In this document: piece after piece, positions 1-8,880 of the stretch
Layout: each line of letters begins with the position of its first letter
Numbering within the stretch: the stretch's first letter is position 1
Notes under the pieces: model-generated
Told to the model about the DNA's origin: nothing
What the model saw: the letters and a program-made list of their open reading frames with translations, nothing else
The model's database searches: none
Made by a program: the position numbers and the translations under genes
Origin: Malurus cyaneus samueli
Taxonomy: Eukaryota; Chordata; Aves; Passeriformes; Maluridae
Length of the DNA stretch: 64,000 bases
Direction of reading: 5' to 3'
Assembly: GCA_009741485.1 (NCBI GenBank)
Contig: CM019230.1
Location: 8,982,230-9,046,229, forward strand

Positions 1-2991
1 TTTTTACTTCAGATTTTCTGCGTGGAAATTTTATTGCATATTAGGTACCACACAGCATAATTCAGTTGCTTTTTAAGATAAAAATTACTAATTCTTTTCA
101 GGTATGATGATAACAGATAAAAGAACAAAGTTACAAAGCTCATGTGAAAGAATTTCAATGAGATGAATCATCCAACTCAGCAGTGAAGAACAAATGTGAG
201 GAATTCTTCTTCAGTATTACTTGGATTACACTGCTCAAGGTGCAGTGAGAATGCAGGTTTTGACTTCATTGTTCTTAAAATCTGTTAAAATAAAGTAGTT
301 CCTGTATTGTATCATGAAGGTCCAAACTCATTCGGAAATGAGTGTGGTCTCTGAAAGCCTCCTCCTCAAACTGTCCAAGTTTTATATTCTGTTCTTAAGG
401 TGTTCTGAATTTGAGGAGTTCTGAAAGTGCTAAGGACCTAGCACAAGCAGTCTCCTGCTGGAATGAATCATGTGGTGGTAAACCTTGTGGTTCTCAGTTT
501 TCAGCTTTGTTCTTATTTCTATTTATTAAGTAGTTGATTTGATTCTGATTTGGGTTAGAAACAGACTGATTACAAGATGAAAGATGGTTTTTGTGGGGCT
601 GATTCATGTTACTGCTGTGCTGTGTCTTTTAATGGGGTGTCAGTATTGCACTGGAACATGGAAATAAATGGCTTTGTGCCAGTGCCATAACTCCCTGTTT
701 GTCTAGAAATAACAATTATGTAACAAATGCAAAAAGCAAAGTGAAGACTCCCTGCAGTAGGACATTATAAAGTCCGAAATATTAAGAGGAATCTAAAAGG
801 GATTGTGTTCCTAGGGTGTAGGTGTTCCCACACCTGCCTAATGTAATCGTTTGGATTCACTCTCATCTTCCAAGTCCCTCAGTCATGGATAACTGGAATC
901 TGGGAGAACACCTAGTGAAAGGTCTGAGCTTCCCATGCATTCTGGAAACAGGCTACTTGGCTACACCAGCTTGGTCTCTGCGTGGGTTTTATTCTATTAC
1001 ACAGATACATCAATTACCATATGAAGAAGGTTGCACTGGCGTTTCCAGGGAGCAGTTTCTCAATCCTGTCTCACAAATACTCATACAACACAAGATAAGT
1101 GGGCTATTTAAACATGCTGCTAGGTTAACTGATGGCTCTTGTAGCAACACAGGGCATTTTGAAATTAAAATTACACTTCAGGAGGCCAAAGGCTTCTGGG
1201 GTTTGTAAGGTGCACTATTGCCATCCTAACAGCTGGGTGCTAAATGAGAAGATGTTTGCTCTGGAAACTACTGAAGTACAGTGAAATATTCATCAGCAGG
1301 AAGGTCATAGTACAGCCAGGATTCTCAATTGATGGGAGAGAGATAGTTGAACTAATGTGGCTGCGAGACTTATATAAACCTCTACAAATATATGTGCAAA
1401 TACATACATAAACCTCTGAAATTCCTTCCTGCATGGATGCAGTTTGGGACTGGGAGGAGGCAGCTTCTGCACCTGGTGCTCTGAGTTCCCTGTCTGTGCA
1501 TTTGTGTGGAAAACAAACCTCAGCTTGTGCTGGGCCTGGGGCATTGGCTTTGGTATTTGATTCCTGAGCAGCAGCTGCTGCTTTGTATGACACACTTCCT
1601 TATACCAGGAATGCTGTTTATTTTGGGACCTGCCTGAAACCACTCAGGGATAAAATATTCACCTTGCTGACAGGGATGTCCAAGTGGAAAAACCAGCATA
1701 AATGTAAATATTAGTGGCATTGAAAGCATTCCCTTGCTGTGTCTGTCAGACAGGATCAGCTCAAGCAGCTGAAATAAACACTGGCTGGCAGATGCTAATG
1801 AGATGAACAGGAAAAATACCCTCACAAATATGGGAAATACACATTAACTTAATGGCTTTCAATTTTTTTCTTATGCAGTAATTAATTTTTGAGGACACCA
1901 ATCTGTTTTTACATGTTATTTTAAACTTTACTAGCATGCGTAACAGCAGTAGCTTGCCTAACTTAGTTGGCATAAAAGGTGAGTTGCTGCATAACTGCTT
2001 TTGTTTCCAAATCACTTGGTAGAAATAAATGTTGTTTGTACCCTGTTGCTTCTCCCAACAGCTTTGTGATTTCAAAATAAACAGGAAACTTAAGCACACA
2101 ACAGGTTTTGGTGTTAACAGAGTTCTGCTCTATGGAATGTGAATCTATTTGTACAAACAATAACTATATTTTTGAAGGCAATAGGAAGAAGTAAATATGA
2201 AAATCCTCCTAAATAGTCCTATTTACTTGGAAAGAGTATAACCAAGTATGTATTTTACTGAAAAAAATGGTGAATGATGAGCAATTATATTTAAATTAAA
2301 TGGATAAAGTATGTATGTATCATTCGGAATTTGTATGTATGTATCATTGAGAATATGGGCTATTTTGAGCAAAATTATAACTAAGATACAACAATTCTTT
2401 TAAAATTTTCTCCTCTTAATTCACATAGTAAAATGTACTATGAAAATCTGCTCACAGGCTGAAGCTGTAAATGAGAAAAGTGAAATAGATTTCAGGAAGT
2501 GAAGGCCCTTTTCTTCAGTTCTTTATTTTCAACTTATGTAAATGTTGGACAAAAAACAAAAAAATTGTTTTGGTTATTCAGCTGATTCAGAAAATGCAAA
2601 TACTTTTACAAGCTGTCAGACATCTACTAGTACTTGAGCAAACTTGCTTGGCTTGCTACTGTGATTCTACAAGTAGAAATGAAAGTAGAAGTGTAAAACT
2701 GAAAGTAGAAATGATAAAAAATAAATTGGCAGATATGATTATCCCTCTCGTTAAGATAAAATTATCCATAAATATTGCCAGTCTGAGTTTTTAGTTATTC
2801 ATTTATAAACGCAATCTGTGTCAGTAGGAGTGTGTGGAGATGCCAAGGACCTGGTGAATGCAGGCTGTGTACATCACTTTTAGAACACACTGTGACAACA
2901 GGGATTGCAAATGCTCATTCAATTTTTTCTCTCTGTCATTGATTTAGCATTTTAACAAGTAGGTTGCATTTTAAACATTTTTCCTCTTCAG
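1..2991. other. Gene-poor flank, no gene recognised
   Basis: AT-rich sequence with only short, chance-like reading frames on both strands. I see no homology to a known protein and no clear repeat family. Short low-complexity stretches occur, such as TATG-type repeats near 2300-2345 and a purine-rich GTAGAAATGAAA repeat near 2670-2715. It could hold regulatory DNA or part of an unrecognised transcript. Confidence 0.6.
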
Positions 2992-3032
2992 AGGAAAATC
3001 CTAGTTTTGTCTTTGATGCTGGCATGCAGAAG
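2992..3032 (+). other. Putative 41-bp exon
   Basis: A strong acceptor (pyrimidine tract ending CTCTTCAG at 2991) and a strong donor (AAG then GTAAGA from 3033) bracket 41 bp. Two of the three frames are open; one reads ENPSFVFDAGMQK. It could be the last visible exon of an upstream gene or an alternative first-region exon of the small gene that follows. It may equally be a chance pairing of splice motifs. No homologue is recognised. Confidence 0.25.
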
Positions 3033-3369
3033 GTAAGATAACCACATAGTATTTTGGGAATTCTTCCTGGGAATCGCTGCTTGGGAAAGCGTATATTATT
3101 GTGTGTTACACGCGTAATTGAAACTTATTATTAAACAAATATTAAAAATCATACTAGGTTACCTCTTTCTCAGGGCTTCAGTGATGTGCTGCGAACAGTT
3201 TTTACCACAGCGCCACTGGCTGTTCCCTCAGGATGGGCCTGAAGTCCCAGTGCTATGTTCTAACACTTAAATTCGGTTTTTTGGCCATTTTCCTTCAAAC
3301 CGGGATCGGGCCCCTCCCTCCCCTCACGTGATTTTCGCGCCATCAGCGCGCGCCGCCGGTCACGTGTCC

Positions 3370-3458
3370 CTTGTTTATCTCCTTCATTCCCCCCAGTGAC
3401 GGCGTCGCGGAGGATGAGGAACGGAGCAGCACCCCCGAGCAGCCCGCCGGGGCAGCGT
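3370..3458 (+). other. Predicted noncoding exon 1 of the small gene
   Basis: The only good donor in the island before the repeat array is GCGT followed by GTGAGG at 3459. Splicing it to the acceptor at 4129 would place the main ATG (4137) seven bases into exon 2. An ATG at 3414 would read 15 codons in this exon and then continue out of frame across the main start, forming an overlapping upstream ORF. The 5' limit is a guess. Confidence 0.35.
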
Positions 3459-3504
3459 GTGAGGGGATGGGGGGAGCGGGAGGGGCAGCGGGGAAAGGGC
3501 GTCC

Positions 3505-3925
3505 CCCTCAGGGGCGGTATCAGGGTCTTGTACCCCCTCGGGTGGTGAGCAGTGGGCTTGTCCTCCCTCAAGCGCGGCGAGAGTGGCTTGTCTCCCCTCG
3601 GGAATGGCACAAGGCAGGATTTTGCGTGTGTATGTGCATGGGTATGTGTCCCAGCGGCGGTGTGAGGCGGGAATGCATCCCTCCTCGGGGGCGGTGTGAG
3701 GTGGGAATAGTTCCCCCCTCAGGAGCGGCGTGAGGCGGGAATGCTCCCCTCCTCGGGGCCGGCGTGAGGCGGGAATGCTCCCCTCCTCAGCGGCGGCGTG
3801 AGGCGGTTTCCCCCTCAGGAGCGGCGTGAGGGGCAGTTTCCCCCTCAGGAGCGGCGTGAGGGGCAGTTTCCCCCTCAGGAGCGGTGTGAGGGGCAGTTTC
3901 CCCCTCAGGAGCGGTGTGAGGGGCT
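3505..3925. repeat. GC-rich minisatellite, about 30-bp unit
   Basis: Tandem units each contain a C-rich tract ending CTCAG, then GAGCGGCGTGAGG. Units from about 3790 to 3925 have a period of 30 bp and are nearly identical. Units from about 3650 to 3790 are longer (30-36 bp) and more diverged, and those back to about 3505 are only faintly recognisable. I count about nine clear units. It lies in the predicted first intron of the small gene. Because 30 is a multiple of three, long open frames with decapeptide repeats appear on both strands; these are probably not coding. Confidence 0.85.
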
Positions 3926-4129
3926 GCCCCGCAGTCTTTCACCGTGCTCCAGCTGGAAGCGGCCCCGTTCTCATCCGTCACGGTGAGACGCGGAGCGGGG
4001 AAGACCCGAGGGGGCAGACGCGGGTCGGGACCCATCGGTGCGGGGCTGCAGCGGATGCTTGACTTAGGAGGAGCCAAAGGTGTTCGGCCATCAGTCCCCG
4101 CTGTGCTAAAGCCTCTCCTTTATTTCCAG

Positions 4130-4333
4130 GTTCACCATGTCCCTGCCAGCAAAGAGATGTGGAAGGCCTCTGGTGTTGTCTTTTCTGGGAAAAAAAAAGA
4201 GAAAGCAAAGTCTTGATAGAAGAAGGGGGAAAACAAGGATTTATGTGGGAAATCACATTGACCGGTGGCTGACACTTAAGGAAAAGTTGGATTTCAGAAA
4301 TGATGCAGAGGTTGCAGGGTTTTTACTGGACTT
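4130..4333 (+). CDS. Small gene, first coding exon (domain exon)
   Basis: Acceptor TTTCCAG ends at 4129 and donor GTAAGT starts at 4334. Coding begins at ATG 4137 and ends two bases into a leucine codon. This exon encodes the whole basic segment and the RIYVGNH...WLTLKEKL...FLLDL domain. If the ATG at 4137 is internal to a longer protein, exon 1 would have to end in phase 2; the predicted exon 1 offers no such open frame, so 4137 is the preferred start. Confidence 0.65.
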
Positions 4334-7300
4334 GTAAGTAGATTGTCACAATACTCCCCTGTTTGCTAATATTAAGTAAGTAATTCTGATTGTTGATATC
4401 AATTGTGTATTTTCTTTCTAGGTATGACAGCCACAACCTGTTGTTAAAAGCTTTGCTCTGTCCCCTTTCTGAGGGTGTGAGAAGGATAACTTAAAAGGAA
4501 GAAAGCACATTGTCAGCCAGCCCTTCTTTAATAGCAGCAGATGGAACGTTAGTACTGTTCTCTCCTTACTTGGGAAGGGTGGATGAAATATTTTTCTTGC
4601 TATCATGTGAAAGACTGTAGCCAACATTTAAAACTAATGGGGTAAAAGTTATATAAACAAAACAAAAATTCATAGCTAATTTTAGTTAAATTGAAGGTTT
4701 TTTGTAAACTATTTTCTCTCTTTGTTTTCCTGTCTGTATAGTTGAGTACATGACATTAGTGTAGATGAAGCAGAGGCAGAATCTTTTTGCAACAGAAATG
4801 TTTCAATTAACAGTTTGGGTTGCATTTTCAGGTATGACAGTGATGACCAGCTGCCTGAAGAATCTGCTTCTTCTGGATTCGGAGATGTGAGAATTGTAAC
4901 TGTGAAAGAGGAGCGAGAGCTGCCAGGGGACTGCACATTGACAAGGACAGATGACACGTTAGTGATGCTGTGGTTTTTTGCATGTTTTGCATTTGAAAGT
5001 ATTTTGAATTGATTTTATTATCATACTGAATTTTGTTTATTAGAAACTTATATCATTCATGCTCTGCTTCATTATTTAAAAGCATATTGGTACGTAATAG
5101 ATGGTCCCATCTTTCTGAGGCAAGACAGAGATACTAGAAAAGTTGTAAAACTCCTAAAAGTGCAAGCAGCAAACCCATTGACTGCTTTCTTTAATTGTAT
5201 ATGAGGTTCATGAGTGAACAAAGAAATAGCCAGTACTTTACTACTGTAAAAGCCAGTTAGGCTTTTACAGAAGGACAGTTTCTAGGCAAGTGCAACTGTG
5301 TGCCTTAACCTTTCTCAAAAGTGTTTTGTTGTTGACTGAATGATGTTACACACCAAGTGATGTGTTAAACTATGTAAAAATAGTGCTGTGCTTAGGGGGG
5401 CCACCCTACCATGGACTGTTGGTGTCTGTTACTACAGTATCTTCAGTAACTGGGGCGTTCCCGATTGAGATCAAAGGAGCATCCAATAGGTATGCTTGTC
5501 CATTACTTTTTTTAGGTTTTGATTATCCACAACAGGGTTACTGAATAATTAATCTATGTCTTAGTTTTCTGACCTTTAAAAAACTGTGTCTTTTAATGTG
5601 TACAGGTAGACACAGAGACCATAGGACACTGCATTGGCACTGCATGATGTTCCAAACCCCTCGCTGGTATGATGAAGTATGTTAAGTACCATGTTTGTCT
5701 GATTCTCGTTATCCACTGTAGTTTTGCTTGTGACCTTCCTAAGTGTTCTTACTTTTGATTTTAGTAGGTGAAGAAGTTGAGATTTGGAAAGCAATTCCAT
5801 GGCAGAGAAGAATTGTTGGGAGCTAGGTCAGAAGAAAATAAATACCAGTGCTGATGACAGTGAAAAATTCAAGTACATTTTTCCAAATAGCATTTCTCTG
5901 GCAATATAATTTTAGTTTGGAATGCATCGGTTACTGAATTCCTAGGACTGATTTAATACAGGTGAGACAGAGGGTTTGGGCTTGATTGATTGCTTATTTC
6001 AGCTTTCTGAGATACAAGAAATATTGTAAAAAATTGTCTGGTATGAAAACAACTTTATTGCCCTGGAAGGTAAGGCAGTGAGGCTTTGGAACAGTTTCAT
6101 GAGATCAGTGTGAAGATGCTAAATCTCACCATGTATAATGCTGGACAACTGCTCAGGCACCTACATAGTGGTAATTGTACAGGGCTAAAGAACAACAGCT
6201 GCCTAAGGATAAGGAGAGTCAAAAATGAGACGTTTAATGACACAGGCATCCTAGGGAGTGCTGTGTTATTCCAGGGTATTTACCTACCAGCAGTAGTTGT
6301 ATAACCTTGCTGTGAGGAAAATGGTTTGTGTTTCACTGTCTGAACACCACATCAGTGGTGACACTGTCAGGTTTGTCATTCTTTCACAGGAGAGCAGTGA
6401 GATAGAGTGATGATATAACTGAGGTCCTTACTGGCTGTGGAGGGTCTAGTCAGAGTCCTGTTGGTAGCTGAACGTGGATCTTAAAAGTAAGACCAAACTC
6501 AGTTGCTCATTCAGTATTTTTGGAAATCTGGGCAAATGGAAAATAGTGAGCTTTCTTTAGAAAGAAAGGGTGCTCATGTTAATGTGTACGTTTTTTCTTG
6601 TTTTTAAAGGGGTGGAGCTGCACTTCCTTTCGAAGGGAGGCAATGCAGGCAGATACTATCTGCTTTCCAGGCACTTGGGTGTCAGTGTTTTCCTGTTGCT
6701 ATTTTGGGCTTTACCAAAGATGTCTTTTCATTCTGTTCTTGTAAGTGCAGGCAAAGAACAAGGTCTTGTGGTCTTTATTAGCACATCCAGAATTAATAGC
6801 CATAACACTATTGTGTTTTAGGCTTTTTACTCCTTAGTCTAGTTTTAGGTTGGCTAAACACTATTAAGGAACTACACACATCAAAGACAGTGGAGGAAGA
6901 ACACTTAAATTCAGCTTCATCAGTGGTTTAATGTTTGGTTTCTGGCTTGGTTTTGGCATCTTGCCTGATACTGGCTTTCAGCAGTTAATGTTATTGTAGA
7001 GAATTAAGCTAATGGAGAAAGAATGAGGGAGTCAGGTGACTTTGAGATTCTTGCCAAGTGAAATGGCGTGGCTTTTTTGAGTTGTGGCTGTTCTGAAGAG
7101 TTAGCATGTTGATATAACAGGAGGAAAGAATATACATGAATTCTGGTTTAAAGTGTCATTAGCAGGGCAGAGCCAAAGGGAAGGGTTACCAAGCCACGTC
7201 AGTAACATTCCTGAAGACATTCAGTTCTTCTCCAGTGCTGTTTCTGTAATTAGCTTCTAACTTTAACTTTTGGAATTTACTAAACTAGTTCAAAAATCTT

Positions 7301-8728
7301 TTTCTGGTTTACATGTAACAAGTGCAAAACTGTCAAAGCAGACAATAAATATTTTTTTCTTTAATATGTTATGTGTTCTAACGTTGAAGATGAGTCATAG
7401 TAGTTGAATAGGGTTTTTTTAGAAAGCATTTGCTAATTTGAGATACTTTTACTATTGTAGTAGTTGAATAATAGGGATTCAGAATTCCTTTACCTGTATT
7501 AATAAGACAGATTTTCATAATAGAGCTGTCCGTGGTAGGGGGTTGGAACAAGATGATCTTTAAGGTCCCTTCCAACCCAACCATTCTGTGGTTCTATGAA
7601 CACACTTTCACAGCACTTGATTATGGACAGTTTCTTTCTTTCTTCCTTGATTCAGTAAAAAATGAAACAGAATACAAATGCAAAGCAGTATGTCAGGGAA
7701 GACTGAAACTTGTAGCATGAGTTGGTGTCAGTCAGCAGTAAATGATGAGTTGAGAAGCCCCAGCTTTGTGGGAGGCTTCAGCTTGTCTCTGTCTCTCCTA
7801 AAATGGCAGAGCTGCACCTTTTATAATGATTTTTGCTCCATAGCTGTAGGACTTTGCAAGACTCTGTACTGCAAAACTTCTGTTCATCTTGAATAATGTA
7901 TTCTCTAAAAAGCTGTGCAATTACTGTCCAGACAAGGCAATTGTACAGTGTCATTCCCTTGGAAAGCAAATAAACAATCTTGAGGGAAGGTCCATCATGC
8001 TCTTATTGCTGAAAACTTGCCATGACAAAGATAAATAGCTGAAGAGTTTCTTAGCAAGCGGGAAAGTAAAACTTAAATTTAAAAGAAAAAGGGATAAAAA
8101 AAACTTGATAAATTTAACCAGCTTGGTAGGATGGCTTCCTGTGCTTTTCAAACAAATTGATTTTTAGTGCTTTGTTTTAACTAGTTGCTATTTTTAATTG
8201 GCCTAAAAGATTCTGCATGTACTGTTTTTGATCTTGAGCGTTCGTAGTTTGTTTTTAATTAAAGAAAAAAAGAAAAAAACAACCACCCCTGACAAACCAC
8301 AGTCTGTGGTTATTTCACTAATGTGACTTCAAAGTGAAAGCTTTTTAACACAGCTTTTCTGTACAGAAAATCAAGTGGTTAGTCTAAGACAAATAATTTA
8401 CTTTATTGTAATGCTGAATGTTGATCTGTATTTCACTATAGTGAAACCTCTGTTTATACATGACAAAAAGACAAGATGTTGGTCTCCTTATATGTGTTGC
8501 ATATACAAAAGCACAAATGCGCTTTTTGTGATATTTTCTTTTAATTCCAAGTTAGAAGATTATATTAAGGCCTTGCACTTGCCTAGGCTTTTGTGAAACA
8601 CTGTAAACTTATATCATATTTAGGTATTTGAATGTCATATTGTAACTGTTATTATTGTGTTGCTTCTCAGGGTGAGCAACAAGAAGAAAATGAAGCTCCT
8701 GCATAAGAATAACCGGGGCAGTTTTTAG
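4137..8728 (+). CDS. Small spliced gene, ZNF692/ZNF653 N-terminal-domain-like protein (126 aa)
   Basis: Three coding exons join in phase: 4137-4333, 4832-4957 and 8671-8728, giving 381 nt with a TAG stop. The exon containing the ATG begins at 4130 after TTTATTTCCAG, and the ATG context is ACCATGT. Residues about 19-34 are strongly basic (KKKRK, then RRRGKTR). Residues about 34-66 read RIYVGNHIDRWLTLKEKL...FLLDL, close to the human ZNF692 N-terminus (RIRLGGHMEQWCLLKERLGF...KFLLD) as I recall it. A weaker match is to ZNF653. In that family the segment precedes C2H2 zinc fingers and is presumed to act in nuclear transcriptional regulation. Here no C2H2 finger follows. Instead there is an acidic stretch (residues about 67-80), a VKEE motif that fits the SUMO consensus, and a lysine-rich tail. 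The function is unknown. Further coding exons between 4958 and 8670 cannot be excluded. Confidence 0.6.
4422..4494 (+). other. Alternative or poison exon of the small gene
   Basis: After acceptor TTTCTTTCTAG (ending 4421), the sequence GTATGACAG continues the open frame from the domain exon as YDSHNLLLKALL and reaches a TAA at 4492-4494. The real continuation exon at 4832 also begins GTATGACAG after its own acceptor. Use of this upstream acceptor would give a protein of about 90 residues with a different C-terminus. It may be a decayed tandem duplicate of the 4832 exon. Confidence 0.4.
4832..4957 (+). CDS. Small gene, second coding exon
   Basis: Acceptor TGCATTTTCAG ends at 4831 and donor GTTAGT starts at 4958. 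The 126-bp exon completes the split leucine codon, encodes residues about 67-107 (starting YDSDDQLPEESASSGFGD and including VTVKEERELPGD), and ends with two bases of a threonine codon. The phases match both neighbouring coding exons exactly, which is the main reason to believe the model. Confidence 0.6.
5438..5489 (+). other. Possible cassette exon in the small gene
   Basis: Two acceptors nine bases apart (exon starts 5438 or 5447) precede an open segment reading TGAFPIEIKGASN and a donor GTATGC at 5490. The end phase fits the last coding exon, but the start phase (one base carried in) does not fit the donor at 4958. Inclusion after that exon would therefore bring in a stop. It is either an exon of another isoform, a poison exon, or a chance pairing. 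Confidence 0.2.
7531..7603 (+). mobile_element. CR1 LINE, 3' end fragment
   Basis: The segment reads from gggggttggaacaagatgat through ggtcccttccaaccc to a degraded attctgtggttctatga tail. This is the typical 3' terminus of avian CR1 retrotransposons, in sense orientation and heavily 5'-truncated. It lies inside the last intron of the small gene. Confidence 0.85.
8671..8728 (+). CDS. Small gene, last coding exon
   Basis: Acceptor TTGCTTCTCAG ends at 8670. The first base completes the threonine codon. The exon then reads VSNKKKMKLLHKNNRGSF and stops at TAG 8726-8728. The tail is lysine- and asparagine-rich and could serve as a nuclear localisation signal. The 3' untranslated region follows directly. 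Confidence 0.55.
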
Positions 8729-8880
8729 TCCATTTTGATTTTGCTGTGAGGTTATTACAAAGAATTACTGTAAGTTGTATGAAATTCAGTTTTATTTGTT
8801 GAACAGCACATTAAACTTTATGTAATTAAGTTTAATTGTCTTATGTTGATGTTAATAAAGAGTATGGAGCAGATTATTTC
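8729..8880 (+). terminator. 3' UTR and poly(A) signal of the small gene
   Basis: A canonical AATAAA lies at 8854-8859, with an ATTAAA variant at 8810-8815. A TG-rich stretch (tctgtgagagtctgcatg) starts just downstream at about 8880, as expected for a cleavage region. This gives a short 3' UTR of about 150 bases and supports a real gene end. Confidence 0.6.

Larger units (their letters stand above)
3300..4070. promoter_or_regulatory. CpG island with promoter of the small ZNF692-like gene
   Basis: A sharp rise in GC and CpG density in otherwise AT-rich DNA. Two CACGTG E-boxes (3325-3330 and 3361-3366) flank TTTTCGCGCC (3332-3341), a close match to an E2F site. Such CpG-island promoters typically drive broadly expressed genes. 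The island lies directly upstream of the first coding exon at 4130 and probably contains the transcription start near 3370-3410. The start site is inferred, not seen. Confidence 0.65.
4958..8670 (+). other. Intron 3 of the small gene
   Basis: About 3.7 kb between the second and last coding exons. It holds one cassette-like segment (5447-5489) and a short CR1 3' end (7531-7603). No C2H2 zinc-finger motif is visible in any frame, so the missing fingers of the ZNF692 family are not simply hidden here. Otherwise nothing is recognised. Confidence 0.5.

Noticed and set aside
3260..3610. Minus-strand frame of 116 residues in the first CpG island
   Set aside because: It runs through the minisatellite edge, is Arg/Pro-rich and has no recognised homology. 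A divergent transcript is possible but not supported.
3371..3733. Plus-strand frame of 120 residues over predicted exon 1 and the repeat
   Set aside because: It reads through the likely donor at 3459 into the repeat array, and its phase does not fit the domain exon.
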